Assembly (NCBI GenBank): GCA_039636785.1
Contig: CP144169.1
Span: forward strand, 4,154,001 to 4,218,000
Length of the DNA: 64,000 nucleotides
Source of the DNA: Micrococcaceae bacterium Sec5.7
Lineage (GTDB): Bacteria > Actinomycetota > Actinomycetes > Actinomycetales > Micrococcaceae
Reading direction: 5' to 3'
The notes under the pieces: model-generated
What the model was told of the DNA's origin: nothing
Seen by the model: the letters and a program-made list of their open reading frames with translations, nothing else
Databases searched by the model: none
Shown here: piece by piece, positions 17,585-26,256 of the stretch
Layout: the number at the start of each line of letters is the position of its first letter
Numbering within the stretch: position 1 is the first letter of the stretch
Position numbers and translations under genes: made by a program

Positions 17585-18601
17585 TCAGGAGCCTGACAAC
17601 GGCGAGAGCGCTAGTTCCAACACAAAGGCGCCGGCCGCCGTCGCAATCGGGGTCAGGATCCAGAAGGCCAGGATCCGGACGACGAGCCTGCGGTTGGTTA
17701 CGGAGAAGCTCTGGTTGGTCCCTGCACCCAGGACAGCGGACGTCACCGTGTGCGTGGTGGAGATGGGCCAGTGCAGGCCGATCGCGCCGATGAAGAGCAA
17801 AACCGCACTGAAGATCTGGGCCACAAAGCCACGCAGCGGGTCGATCCGGGTGAGCCTGTAGCCGATGGTGTGGGAAATCCGCCAGCCTCCGAAGAGCGTT
17901 CCCGCTGTCAGCGTCACGGCGGTGAGCAGTGCCACCCAGAGCGGAAGGGCCCCGCCGTCCGCATACCCTGCGGCCAGCAGCCCCAGCAGCAGGACGGCGC
18001 TGATGCGCTGGCCGTCCTGCAGCCCGTGCCCGAACGCAACAGCCCCGGCGGCAATGGACTGCATCCGCCGGAAGCGGTTGTTGACGACGTTCGGCTGGGC
18101 GTAGCGCGCTACCCAGGTCACCGGAAAAACCAGCATGAACGAACCGATGAATGCGATGACGGGCGACAGCAGCAGCGGCAGGACCACCTGGAAAAGCAGG
18201 GACTGGTCCACGCCCCCCACGGCGTTGCCGCCCACAATGACGCTGGCCACACCGGCGCCCGCCAGGCCACCGACCAGGGCGTGCGTGGACGACGACGGGA
18301 TGCCCCGCCACCACGTGTAAGTGCCCCACACACAGGCGCTGGCGAGCCCTGCTATCAGAATGGCCAGCCCGTTTTCGCCGTGCGGCAGCTTGACCCACTG
18401 CGCCATGGCAGCCACGGCCAACGCCGCACTCAGCATGGCACCCAGGAAGTTAAAGAACGCCGCCAGCAATACCGCAACAGTTGGCGTCAGCGCCCTGGTC
18501 CGGACGGCGAGGGCCACCGAGGTGGAAACATCCCTGAAGCCGTTGAGGAACCCGAACGTGGCTGCAAGGACAACCACCACGCCGAAAAAGACGGCCGTCA
18601 C
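17585..18601 (-). CDS. pit: low-affinity inorganic phosphate transporter, PiT family
   Basis: This 338-residue PiT-family permease couples phosphate uptake to a cation gradient. The conserved halves carry GFLNGFRDVSTSVA near the N-terminus, the GIPSSSTHALVGGLAG signature, and a second copy with PISTTHTVTSAVLGAG near the C-terminus. About ten hydrophobic helices are evident. GTG at 18601 lies 1 bp after the stop of the DUF47 gene, so the two are one unit. Confidence 0.92.
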   Translation of the reverse strand: MTAVFFGVVVVLAATFGFLNGFRDVSTSVALAVRTRALTPTVAVLLAAFFNFLGAMLSAALAVAAMAQWVKLPHGENGLAILIAGLASACVWGTYTWWRGIPSSSTHALVGGLAGAGVASVIVGGNAVGGVDQSLLFQVVLPLLLSPVIAFIGSFMLVFPVTWVARYAQPNVVNNRFRRMQSIAAGAVAFGHGLQDGQRISAVLLLGLLAAGYADGGALPLWVALLTAVTLTAGTLFGGWRISHTIGYRLTRIDPLRGFVAQIFSAVLLFIGAIGLHWPISTTHTVTSAVLGAGTNQSFSVTNRRLVVRILAFWILTPIATAAGAFVLELALSPLSGS

Positions 18602-18602
18602 G

Positions 18603-19220
18603 TCAGGATTCCTTGACGATGATGCTGCCTACCTGGGTTGCGATGCGGCGCATGTCCTTGGTGACTTCCACCAGCTGGTTGGCGATGTCCCTGTTGCGGG
18701 CATACTGGGCGGACTTCATGTCCTTGAGCATGTCTGCAACCCACACCCGGTGCGTCCGTTCCGCGCGCTTGGCCAGGCGGAGAATCTCGATCCAGTAATC
18801 CTCAAGATCATCGAGGTTGTTCAGCCGCCGCATGGCATCAACCGTGAGCTCGGCCTGGCGGCTGATGATCTCCAGCTGATCCGCCGCGCGCTTGGGAAGG
18901 CGCTCGAGTTTGTAGAGGGCTACCAGCTCGGCCGCGGCATCCAGTTTTTCAATGGCTTCGTTGAGGTAGCGGGACAGTGCGTACATGTCCTCGCGGGGGA
19001 GCGGGTTCACGAAGCTGGTGCGCATGTGGGTCAGCAGGGCAAAGTGAAGTTCGGCCGATTTTGCCTCGTGGTTGTGCATGTCCTCCACGAGCCTGCTGTG
19101 CTCTGCGGCGGGAACGCCCAGAATTTCGGCAAGCGTGGCACTGGCCAGCACGATCTGACGGGCCATCTCTGACAGCAGGTTCAGCCCGGCGGGTTCCTGG
19201 GGAAAAAGGCGCAGTTTCAC
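18603..19220 (-). CDS. PhoU-like DUF47 family phosphate transport regulator
   Basis: This 205-residue all-helical protein of the DUF47/PhoU-like superfamily starts VKLRLFPQEP, the usual N-terminus. It has repeated E/DxxxD/E helices (AAEHSRLVEDMHNHEAKSAE and similar) that bind metal clusters in PhoU proteins. GTG at 19220 is chosen to match the family. A TTG start 72 bases upstream is possible but unlikely. The gene is almost always paired with pit, as here, where it comes first in the transcript. Confidence 0.88.
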   Translation of the reverse strand: MKLRLFPQEPAGLNLLSEMARQIVLASATLAEILGVPAAEHSRLVEDMHNHEAKSAELHFALLTHMRTSFVNPLPREDMYALSRYLNEAIEKLDAAAELVALYKLERLPKRAADQLEIISRQAELTVDAMRRLNNLDDLEDYWIEILRLAKRAERTHRVWVADMLKDMKSAQYARNRDIANQLVEVTKDMRRIATQVGSIIVKES

Positions 19221-19341
19221 GTGGGGTACCGGTCTTCGGAGGATGGACTGGGCTGTTGGCCGCGGACCGCATGACTTGACGCCAACCCGCAACTGGTCAT
19301 TACTTTACCGGCAGTACCGCTCCATGCCGGCCGGGTTCCGG

Positions 19342-20361
19342 TCATTGCCCCGCGGCGCACCACTCCAGCAACCGGTCCACCGGCCAGGTTGTGATGATCC
19401 TTTCGGCCGGCACTCCGTTCCGCACGGCACGCTCGGCACCGAACTGGAGGAAGTCGAGCTGGCCCGGGGCGTGGGCGTCGCTGTCGATGCTGAACAAGCA
19501 GCCTGCGTCCAAAGCCGTCCGGATGAGGTTGTCCGGCGGATCCTGGCGCTCCGGCCTCGAATTGATCTCGACGGCCACGTTGTTCTCCGCGCATGCCGCG
19601 AACACCTTGACGGCGTCGAACTTGGACTCCGGACGGGTCCCTCGGGATCCCTGCACCAGGCGGCCCGTGCAATGGCCCAGCACGTTGGTGTGGGGGTCGC
19701 GGATTCCGCTGAGCATCCTGCGGGTCATGGTGGCATTGTCGGCGCGGAGCTTCGAATGCACGCTGGCAACCACAACATCCAGCCTGTCCAGTATCTCCGG
19801 CGACTGATCCAGCCCGCCGTTCTCGAGGATGTCCACCTCGATGCCGGCCAGTAGGCTGAAATCGTTGTTGTGGTCGTTTACCTGCGCCACCACGTCCAGC
19901 TGCTCAATGAGCCGGCCGGCGCTCAGTCCGTTGGCGATCTTGAGGTTGGGGGAGTGGTCAGTCAGAGCGAGGTACTCGCGGCCCAACAGCATGGCGGCGC
20001 CCGCCATGAGCCCTATCGGGGAGCCGCCGTCGGACCAGTCGCTGTGGCTGTGCAGATCGCCTCGGAGAGCCGCGTGCAACTCGCCACCGCCTTGAACCAG
20101 CGGCTCGGCACCACGCAGCCGCAGTCCGTCAAGGTAATCAGGCACATTGCCGCCGACAGCCTGGCTGATGACCTCGAAGGTTCTGTCCCCAATACCCTTT
20201 GTCCGCTTGAGCCGGCCGTCCCGTAGCCGTTCCGCGAGCTCCTGATCTTCCAGGCTGCCGATGATGCCGGCAGCTTTCCGAAATGCCTGAACCTTGAAAG
20301 TGGCGGCTCGATCGCGTTCCAGCCAGAATGCGATCTCATTGAGGGCAGCGGTGGCGTCCAT
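19342..20361 (-). CDS. PHP-domain phosphoesterase with N-terminal HhH, PolX C-terminal-like
   Basis: This 339-residue protein starts with an HhH-type helical domain (TKGIGDRTFEVISQ near 53-66). A PHP metallophosphoesterase domain follows, with DLHSHSDWSDG (about 102-112), TDHSPN, GIEVDIL, VASVHSK, LGHCTGR, EINSRPE and IDSDAHAP. These are the expected metal ligands. The combination resembles the C-terminal part of bacterial PolX and YcdX-like proteins, without the polymerase domain. Its substrate is unknown. Confidence 0.82.
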   Translation of the reverse strand: MDATAALNEIAFWLERDRAATFKVQAFRKAAGIIGSLEDQELAERLRDGRLKRTKGIGDRTFEVISQAVGGNVPDYLDGLRLRGAEPLVQGGGELHAALRGDLHSHSDWSDGGSPIGLMAGAAMLLGREYLALTDHSPNLKIANGLSAGRLIEQLDVVAQVNDHNNDFSLLAGIEVDILENGGLDQSPEILDRLDVVVASVHSKLRADNATMTRRMLSGIRDPHTNVLGHCTGRLVQGSRGTRPESKFDAVKVFAACAENNVAVEINSRPERQDPPDNLIRTALDAGCLFSIDSDAHAPGQLDFLQFGAERAVRNGVPAERIITTWPVDRLLEWCAAGQ

Positions 20362-20483
20362 TCATCTATCTTGCACCCGTGACGCTGGGCGGGTGAAGGT
20401 GAGTCCCGTCCGGAACCCGCAGGAGTAACCCGTATCCGGGCCGGAAACCGGACCTGAATCCCAGCGCTCGAATCCCGGGCATG

Positions 20484-20577
20484 AAAATGGTGCCGAACCG
20501 GAGACGCCTCTCGGCGGTAGGCCGCTCTAGGCGGCTAGATGTTGAAGCCCGGGGGTTTCGCGGTTCGGCACCAATTT
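20484..20577. ncRNA. candidate structured RNA or palindromic repeat
   Basis: A perfect 13-bp outer stem, TGGTGCCGAACCG (20488-20500) with CGGTTCGGCACCA (20561-20573), is extended by an A/T-rich flank on both sides. It encloses at least two small hairpins, CGCC-TCTC-GGCG and GCCGC-TCTAG-GCGGC, then a CCCGGG segment. On the minus strand it would lie about 120 bp before the PHP gene. The multibranched layout suggests a leader RNA, an sRNA or a mobile palindrome. I do not recognise a family. Confidence 0.45.
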
Positions 20578-20590
20578 CAGTGTTCTCCAT

Positions 20591-20625
20591 TGGCTGGCGC
20601 AAGTCAACATTGACAAGCCAGCCGT
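20591..20625 (-). terminator. stem-loop after the hypothetical gene at 20679
   Basis: TTGGCTGGC and GCCAGCC pair, enclosing a second stem GTCA/TGAC. It begins about 55 bp after the stop of the minus-strand gene at 20679-21338. No T run is visible. With the preceding palindrome it fills most of the 317-bp gap between that gene and the PHP gene. Confidence 0.4.
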
Positions 20626-20678
20626 GCGGTGCAGGTTTTCGACGGGCCCGATCACTGGTCCGGCGGGCAATCCGTGGT

Positions 20679-21338
20679 TCAGTCCAGCTCGCCCAGACGC
20701 CAGGCGTTGGCTGCGTGCTCGAGGTCCTCGGCGGTCTTGACCAGCTGATGCGAGCTCCGGGTGAGTTTGCTGGCGTGGGCTTCATTGCTGAATTCAGCAC
20801 CGTCGGCAAGGGTGGCCTGGCCAAGCGCCACCACGCGGCAGAATGCAGCGGAACGTTCCAGCGCGACGTCGAACTCGCCGTCGAACGCCCCTGACAAAAT
20901 GGCGTCAGCCATGGACTTCATTTCCTCGGCCCCCGGCGGCTCTGCGGCGCCGGCCACCACGTTTGATACCTGTGCGGTGTCTTTGCCTGCCTTGAAGTAG
21001 ACCGAGATCCGTTCCGGGTCGTGCACTGTTGCCGCCCGCAGCGCGTACAGCCGCCACAGTGCGCCGGGCAGCGAGCGAGCCGGGCTTTCGGCCCACATTT
21101 CGGCTATCGCCTCGAGGCCCTGTTCGTCGGTGAGCCTGACCAGCCGTTCGGTGATGACGGGGTCGTCGCTGTCCCGCCCGTGGCGCACCAGGGCCTGGGC
21201 CGCGAGATGCGCGGCCTCGGATACCCGCGCAGGATCCGCGCCGCCGGCAAACGGTTCAAAATCGATGGGCGCGAAGGGTTTGGGCTTGTGATGCCTGTTT
21301 GCTCCGCCGTAGGCGTTTGACCCTGTTTGCTCGCTCAT
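20679..21338 (-). CDS. conserved hypothetical actinobacterial protein
   Basis: This soluble, mostly helical protein has 219 residues and a basic Gly/His-rich head (SNAYGGANRHHKPKP). It has no signal, membrane segment or catalytic motif that I recognise. Codon usage and the long clean frame support a real gene. It reads away from the adjacent tRNA-Lys. Confidence 0.7.
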   Translation of the reverse strand: MSEQTGSNAYGGANRHHKPKPFAPIDFEPFAGGADPARVSEAAHLAAQALVRHGRDSDDPVITERLVRLTDEQGLEAIAEMWAESPARSLPGALWRLYALRAATVHDPERISVYFKAGKDTAQVSNVVAGAAEPPGAEEMKSMADAILSGAFDGEFDVALERSAAFCRVVALGQATLADGAEFSNEAHASKLTRSSHQLVKTAEDLEHAANAWRLGELD

Positions 21339-21521
21339 GCCACCACGCTACTCCTGTGCCGTAAGGGAATCGAGCTTGCTGCCGCGGGCCTGGAGGAGTA
21401 ACGCACGACGGCGGCGCGAGCCTCCGTGCCAAAGCTACCCCTTGCGTGGGGTACAGTATTTAACGTCCAGAAATGGACTGGGCTGATAGCCGTTTATGCA
21501 CGCATTTACGGCAGTCAGCTG

Positions 21522-21594
21522 GGGCCTTTAGCTCAGTTGGTAGAGCATCGGACTTTTAATCCGTGGGTCGTGGGTTCGATCCCCACAGGGCCCA
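21522..21594 (+). tRNA. tRNA-Lys (anticodon TTT)
   Basis: The 73-base cloverleaf has acceptor arms GGGCCTT and AGGGCCC with discriminator A, D arm GCTCAGTTGGTAGAGC, anticodon loop CTTTTAA giving TTT, and T arm GTGGGTTCGATCCCCAC. No CCA is encoded. A strong terminator follows. Confidence 0.97.
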
Positions 21595-21613
21595 CTCTTT
21601 TAGCGAAGAGTGG

Positions 21614-21656
21614 AAAATCCCCGGCTTCCTGGCAACAGGGAGCCGGGGATTTTTTG
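21614..21656 (+). terminator. intrinsic terminator of tRNA-Lys
   Basis: AAAATCCCCGGCT pairs with AGCCGGGGATTTT around a CAACAG-type loop, followed by TTTTTTG. It is the only classic stem plus T-run terminator in the window. Confidence 0.9.
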
Positions 21657-21886
21657 TTTGCCCCGGCCCGGTGCCCGGCTGGTCTCAGTCCGGTGTCCCG
21701 GGGCCGATTTCCGGCTGCCGCCCCCGGCGTGTTCCGCTGGCCCCTTCTGCAGTATGTGATATGCCGCACTCTCTTACGTATACTGAACTGATTTTGCCGC
21801 CAGTCCGGGACTTCCCGAACGCGGTAAGCGCTGGCCGGGATATCACCGGCCAATCGTGAAACCCCCAGCAGTTAGGTACTACATCC

Positions 21887-23542
21887 ATGTCAGGTCGCCG
21901 AGCAGCTCGCAGTGAACGCCACGGCCAGTTCCCCAGCCGATCACCCTTCTTCTGGCCACGGATTCTTATGGTCATCGGGGCTGCAGTTGCCATAGCCGTT
22001 GCCATCGGGGCCGTCAACTGGATCACCAGCATGCAGAGTGCTGCCGCGGCCAGGTGCGAGAATCCGGCGGAGGTCAGTGTAGCCGCGGACAACACCATCG
22101 CTGCCGCACTTGAGCAGGCGGCTGCCAAGATCCCGGCCGATACCTGCGTGTCCTTTAAGGTTGCGGTGCAGACGCAGCCGGAAATTGCCGCCAAGGTCAC
22201 TGCGGGCAAGGACGCGCCGGACATCTGGGTTGCGGACTCCGCAGTGCGGGTGCAGCGCGTTGCGGCCACCACGGCTCCGGAAATCGCCGTGCCGTCAGTC
22301 GCGTCCACTCCCGGAGTGCTGGTGGGGCTCAAGGGTAAAGTTCCGGCATTCGCCACCTGGCTCAGCGCCCTGCAGAGCGCCGGTGTCAGGTTCAGCGATC
22401 CTCTGGCAGCCGGCAGCGGCGAAGTCGCTCTCCTCGGAGCCCTTTCGGAAGTCGAAGAAGGCCGCGCTGACTCCAAGGCCCTGCAGGCAACCATTGCCCA
22501 GCTTGCGCAGAGCGAGAGCCAGCGTTCGGGCGAGAAACTGACTGATGCCAAACAGCTGGAGGCCGTAGCGGCCGGAGGCGGCCTGGCGATCGTCACGGAG
22601 CAGGCCTGGCTTTCGTTTGCCAAGGCACCCGCAGCGGCAACCCTTTCGGCGTCCCTGCCCTTTACCGGCTCGATTTCCCTGAATTACCCGGTGGCCGTGA
22701 CCGCTCCGGCCGGTCCACGCGCGGATGTCATCGCGAAGGCAGCAAAAGCCCTGGCTGATGCGCTGGCCACCGCGGACGGCAGGAAGGCCCTTGCCGGCCA
22801 GGGCCTGCGGACACCGGACGGAAGCAGTATTGCGGACCAGCCCGGTGTGGGGAGCGTAGCCACGATCAAGCTTGCCTCAGCCGAGGGAGTGGAAAAGACG
22901 CTCCGGGGCTGGGCGCTGCAGGCCGTCCCCTTCCGGTCCCTGGTGGTTATGGACGTCTCAGGTTCCATGAACTTCAAGGCGGGCGGGCAGACCCGGATGC
23001 AACTCACCCAGCAGGCGGCAATCGCCGGCAGCAAGCTGTTCCCCGACACGGCCGAACTGGGCCTGTGGGCTTTCTCCATCGGACTGGGCGGCGGCACGCA
23101 GGACTACGTGGAACTTGACCCCATCCGGAAGATGGACGCCGTAGTCGGCGGCGTGACCCAGCGTGAGCGGCTTGTTGCGGACCTTACCGGCCTGGACCAG
23201 CGGACCGGCGGCGCCACCGGACTGTACGATTCCACCCTGGCGGCCTACCGTACCGTCCAGGCAAGCTACGATTCCCGCGCAGTGAACAGCGTGATCGTGT
23301 TTACCGATGGCGCCAACGAGGACCCCGAGTCCCTGAATCTGGAACAGTTGCTGGAGACCCTGCAGCGCGAACGGGACCCGGCCAAGCCGGTGATCATCGT
23401 GACGATCGGCATCACTGCGGACGCCGACGCCGGGACGCTCAAAAAGATCTCCGCGGCCACCGGCGGCACCAGTTACGTGGCCCGGGATCCCAAGGACATC
23501 CCGAGCGTCTTTGTGGACGCGCTGCTGGCCCGCGGACAATAG
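21887..23542 (+). CDS. substrate-binding and VWA domain membrane-anchored protein
   Basis: The 551-residue protein has a basic head, one membrane helix (about 26-46), a periplasmic-binding-like domain (about 60-320, with APDIWVADSAVRVQR) and a C-terminal von Willebrand A domain. The VWA has a MIDAS motif, DVSGSMN, and the downstream FTDGANEDPES loop. Actinobacteria have such fusions, but their ligands are unknown. It is probably displayed outside the membrane, with the VWA domain binding a protein partner through a metal. The gene stands alone, followed closely by a LacI regulator. Confidence 0.85.
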   Translation: MSGRRAARSERHGQFPSRSPFFWPRILMVIGAAVAIAVAIGAVNWITSMQSAAAARCENPAEVSVAADNTIAAALEQAAAKIPADTCVSFKVAVQTQPEIAAKVTAGKDAPDIWVADSAVRVQRVAATTAPEIAVPSVASTPGVLVGLKGKVPAFATWLSALQSAGVRFSDPLAAGSGEVALLGALSEVEEGRADSKALQATIAQLAQSESQRSGEKLTDAKQLEAVAAGGGLAIVTEQAWLSFAKAPAAATLSASLPFTGSISLNYPVAVTAPAGPRADVIAKAAKALADALATADGRKALAGQGLRTPDGSSIADQPGVGSVATIKLASAEGVEKTLRGWALQAVPFRSLVVMDVSGSMNFKAGGQTRMQLTQQAAIAGSKLFPDTAELGLWAFSIGLGGGTQDYVELDPIRKMDAVVGGVTQRERLVADLTGLDQRTGGATGLYDSTLAAYRTVQASYDSRAVNSVIVFTDGANEDPESLNLEQLLETLQRERDPAKPVIIVTIGITADADAGTLKKISAATGGTSYVARDPKDIPSVFVDALLARGQ

Positions 23543-23591
23543 GCGCGGACAAACAAATAGGCGCGGACAAATCAAATAGGCGCGGACAATA
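23536..23591 (+). repeat. three short tandem copies overlapping the VWA stop codon
   Basis: The unit GCGCGGACAA followed by A/T-rich bases and ATAG recurs three times after an initial CGCGGACAATAG that contains the last codons and stop of the VWA gene. Spacing is about 18-19 bases. It looks like a duplication of the gene's 3' end filling the gap before the LacI gene. Confidence 0.65.
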
Positions 23592-23596
23592 GGGAC

Positions 23597-24613
23597 ATGA
23601 CAAAAAGCAGTAACAGGAGGCTGCCCCGCCTCGAAGACGTCGCGGAGCGCGCCGGGGTCTCCCACCAGACGGTGTCCCGCGTGGTCAATAACCACCCCAA
23701 CGTCAGCAAGACCACCCGCGAACGGGTGGAGGCTGCCATCGCCGAGCTTGGCTACCGCCGCAATTCCGCTGCCCGGAGCCTGGTCACCCGGCGCTCGCAG
23801 ACCATCGGCGTGCTTGGCAGCGAACTTTCCCAGTACGGCCCTGCCAATACGCTGCTGGGCGTTGAACAGGCGGCACGGAACGCAGGCTACTTTGTCAGTA
23901 TCGCCGCGTTGAGGTCCGTCAGCCGTGAGGCCATTTTCGACGCCTTGCGGCACTTTATGGACCAATCCGTGGACGGCATCGTGGTGCTGGTGCCGCATTC
24001 CGAGACGCTGCTGGCCCTGGAAGAACTGCAGCCCGGCGTACCTGTGGTTGCCGTCGGTTCGCTCGGGAACAGCGCCGTCAGCGGCGCAATGGTGGACCAG
24101 AAGCGGGGGGCCGAACTCGCCGTCGGGCATTTGATTGAACAGGGCCATAGGAGGATCGGACACATAGCCGGCCCGCGGGACTGGATCGACGGCGCCGCCA
24201 GGGCCGACGGCTGGAGCGGCGCGCTGCTGGCGGCCGGGCTTGCGGATGACCTCCTCGTGGAAGGCGACTGGAGTGCCGGCAGCGGCTACTCCATAGGCCG
24301 CAGGCTGGCCGCTGAGCGGACCGCCACCGCTCTGTTTGTGGGCAACGACCAGATGGCCTTGGGTTTGCTGCGTGCCTTCAGCGAGGCGGGCGTCCGCGTG
24401 CCCGACGACGTCTCCGTAGTGGGGTTCGATGACCAGCCGGAATCGGGCTACTTCACCCCGCCGCTCACCACAGTGCGCCAGGACTTCGAGGAGCTCGGCC
24501 GGCGCTGCATGGACATCATGCTGACGGAAATCGAGCACGGCGCGGGCGTCAGCACCACCGTGGTGACTCCGGAACTGGTGGTCCGGGGGAGCACGGCGGC
24601 GCCCGCCGGTTGA
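23597..24613 (+). CDS. LacI family transcriptional regulator
   Basis: This 338-residue repressor has the LacI helix-turn-helix (DVAERAGVSHQTVSRVVNNH, about 13-32), a hinge helix ending in ARSLVTRR, and a periplasmic-binding-like effector domain with FVGNDQMALGLLRA and VVGFDDQPESGYFTPPLTTV. Target and ligand are not evident, since no sugar genes adjoin it. The VWA protein upstream and the LysE gene downstream (convergent) are functionally unrelated. Confidence 0.88.
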   Translation: MTKSSNRRLPRLEDVAERAGVSHQTVSRVVNNHPNVSKTTRERVEAAIAELGYRRNSAARSLVTRRSQTIGVLGSELSQYGPANTLLGVEQAARNAGYFVSIAALRSVSREAIFDALRHFMDQSVDGIVVLVPHSETLLALEELQPGVPVVAVGSLGNSAVSGAMVDQKRGAELAVGHLIEQGHRRIGHIAGPRDWIDGAARADGWSGALLAAGLADDLLVEGDWSAGSGYSIGRRLAAERTATALFVGNDQMALGLLRAFSEAGVRVPDDVSVVGFDDQPESGYFTPPLTTVRQDFEELGRRCMDIMLTEIEHGAGVSTTVVTPELVVRGSTAAPAG

Positions 24614-24620
24614 AAGTCCG

Positions 24621-24644
24621 AAGGGCGGCGGTTGACCAGCCCTT
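24621..24644. terminator. hairpin between convergent LacI and LysE genes
   Basis: AAGGGC and GCCCTT pair around a 12-base loop, just after the LacI stop. It is followed on the plus strand by TTTCCTCTTC. Stem strength is modest. Confidence 0.4.
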
Positions 24645-24702
24645 TCCTCTTCGTCCGGCAGTGCTTCCGGGGCCGGATTTGTTCCCCAATAGTCTGCTGC
24701 AA

Positions 24703-25314
24703 TCAGATGACCAGAGACACGGCCAGGGTGATCATGACGACGGCGATGCTGCCGTCGAGGACGCGCCATGCGCTCCGGCGGCGGAAGAGCGGGGCAAGGA
24801 AACGCGCTCCGACCCCGAGGGCAGTGAACCAGACGATGCTGCCCAGTCCGGCGCCGGCCGCAAACCACCACCGTCCTGCCGGGCCGTGAGCACTGGCCAG
24901 GGAGCCGACCAGAAACACGGTGTCAAGGTACACGTGGGGGTTCAGCCAGGTGAACGCCAGGCAGGTGGCCAAAACGGCTGCCCAACCGACGCCTTGACCT
25001 GTTCCGGGTTGATCGATCTGTTCGCCCCGGATGGACCGCCTGGCGGCGAGGACTCCATAGGCCAGGAGGAAGGCGGCACCGGCCCAGCGCGCGGCTTCGA
25101 GCGCGGCGGGCGCTCGTTCAATGACGATGCCAATGCCGGCCACGCCGAGCAGGATCAGCACAAGGTCTGACAGCGCGCACACAGCAACGACCAGAGTGAC
25201 ATGGGAGCGCCGGAGGCCCTGCCTGAGGACGAAGGCGTTCTGGGCGCCGATGGCGACGATGAGGGACAGGCCGGTTGCGAAACCTGAAAGCACGGAGATT
25301 ATCACCGTCACCAC
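24703..25314 (-). CDS. LysE/ArgO family amino acid exporter
   Basis: This 203-residue membrane protein has six hydrophobic helices. The LysE-family signature LIVAIGAQNAFVLRQGLRRSHV lies near residues 18-39, and FTWLNPHVYLDTVFLVG sits in the second half. Homologues export lysine and arginine. It is divergent from an ArgP/LysG-type regulator, the classic pair. The start is GTG at 25314 without a clear SD, so initiation may be leaderless. Confidence 0.92.
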   Translation of the reverse strand: MVTVIISVLSGFATGLSLIVAIGAQNAFVLRQGLRRSHVTLVVAVCALSDLVLILLGVAGIGIVIERAPAALEAARWAGAAFLLAYGVLAARRSIRGEQIDQPGTGQGVGWAAVLATCLAFTWLNPHVYLDTVFLVGSLASAHGPAGRWWFAAGAGLGSIVWFTALGVGARFLAPLFRRRSAWRVLDGSIAVVMITLAVSLVI

Positions 25315-25325
25315 GTTAGAGGGAG

Positions 25326-25372
25326 GCTCATCATGAAACCAGTTAAAGTTTCTGTGGTTGCATAAGATGAGC
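25326..25372. promoter_or_regulatory. dyad in the lysE / LysR divergent promoter region
   Basis: GCTCATC (25326-25332) is mirrored by GATGAGC (25366-25372) across an A/T-rich centre, filling nearly all of the 60-bp gap. LysG and ArgP bind such divergent regions and activate the exporter when bound to basic amino acids. The assignment is by position. Confidence 0.4.
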
Positions 25373-25374
25373 TA

Positions 25375-26256
25375 ATGATCGACATCCATCCTGACCAGGC
25401 CCGGACGCTGGCCGCAATCGTCGCCCAGGGAAGTTTCGACGCCGCAGCCAGCCACTTATCGGTCACCCCATCCGCCGTAAGCCAACGCATCCGTGCCCTC
25501 GAGGTCGCCGTCGGTCGCCCTGTGCTGAGAAGGACCCGGCCGATCGAACTCACAGAATCGGGGCAAGCTGTGGTGCGCTTCGCCCGTCAGCTCGAACTGC
25601 TGTCTGCCGACTTGGCCGATGAGCTGCAGCCTGACACCCCTGACACAGATATCCGTCTTACCTTGGTGATCAATGGCGATTCATTACACACGTGGGCGCT
25701 GGCTGGCCTGGCCGCAGTGGCCGGGAGGGTCCAGCTGGAAATCCTGCGCGAAGACCAGGACTACTCGCTGGATCTTCTCCGCAGCGGGGCAGCGGCCGGG
25801 GCCATCACCGCCACCGCCAAGCCGGCTCCAGGCTGCACATCCCGCCGCCTGGGCGTTATGCGCTACCTTCCGGTCAGCGCACCTGCATTCGCCCAATACT
25901 GGTTCGAAGACGGAGTGACAGCGGCAACGCTAGCGAAGGCGCCCGTCGTCGTCTACGACCGCAAGGACGATCTGCAGGACCGGTATCTGCGAAGGGCCAG
26001 CCGTAAGCCCCTCCAACCACCGCGGCACTACGTCCCCGCCGCCCACGAATTCGGCGAGGCCGTCCGGCTGGGAATGGGATGGGGAATGATGCCCGAGATC
26101 GAAATCGCGGAAGACCTGCAACGGCAAACACTGAAAACGCTGACGCCCAGGACGTTCGTCGACGTGCCGCTCCATTGGCAGCAATGGCGGCACGGGTCAG
26201 CGGCTCTCGACGAGATTGCCGCTGCAATCCAGGAAGCAGCGCACGTGCTCAGATGA
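25375..26256 (+). CDS. LysR family regulator, ArgP/LysG type
   Basis: The 293-residue protein opens IDIHPDQARTLAAIVAQGSF with a LysR winged helix (AASHLSVTPSAVSQRIRALE), matching ArgP/LysG rather than generic LysR proteins. The effector domain follows to the end. It faces the LysE-type exporter and should activate it in response to lysine or arginine. ATG at 25375 has a weak SD. Confidence 0.9.
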   Translation: MIDIHPDQARTLAAIVAQGSFDAAASHLSVTPSAVSQRIRALEVAVGRPVLRRTRPIELTESGQAVVRFARQLELLSADLADELQPDTPDTDIRLTLVINGDSLHTWALAGLAAVAGRVQLEILREDQDYSLDLLRSGAAAGAITATAKPAPGCTSRRLGVMRYLPVSAPAFAQYWFEDGVTAATLAKAPVVVYDRKDDLQDRYLRRASRKPLQPPRHYVPAAHEFGEAVRLGMGWGMMPEIEIAEDLQRQTLKTLTPRTFVDVPLHWQQWRHGSAALDEIAAAIQEAAHVLR

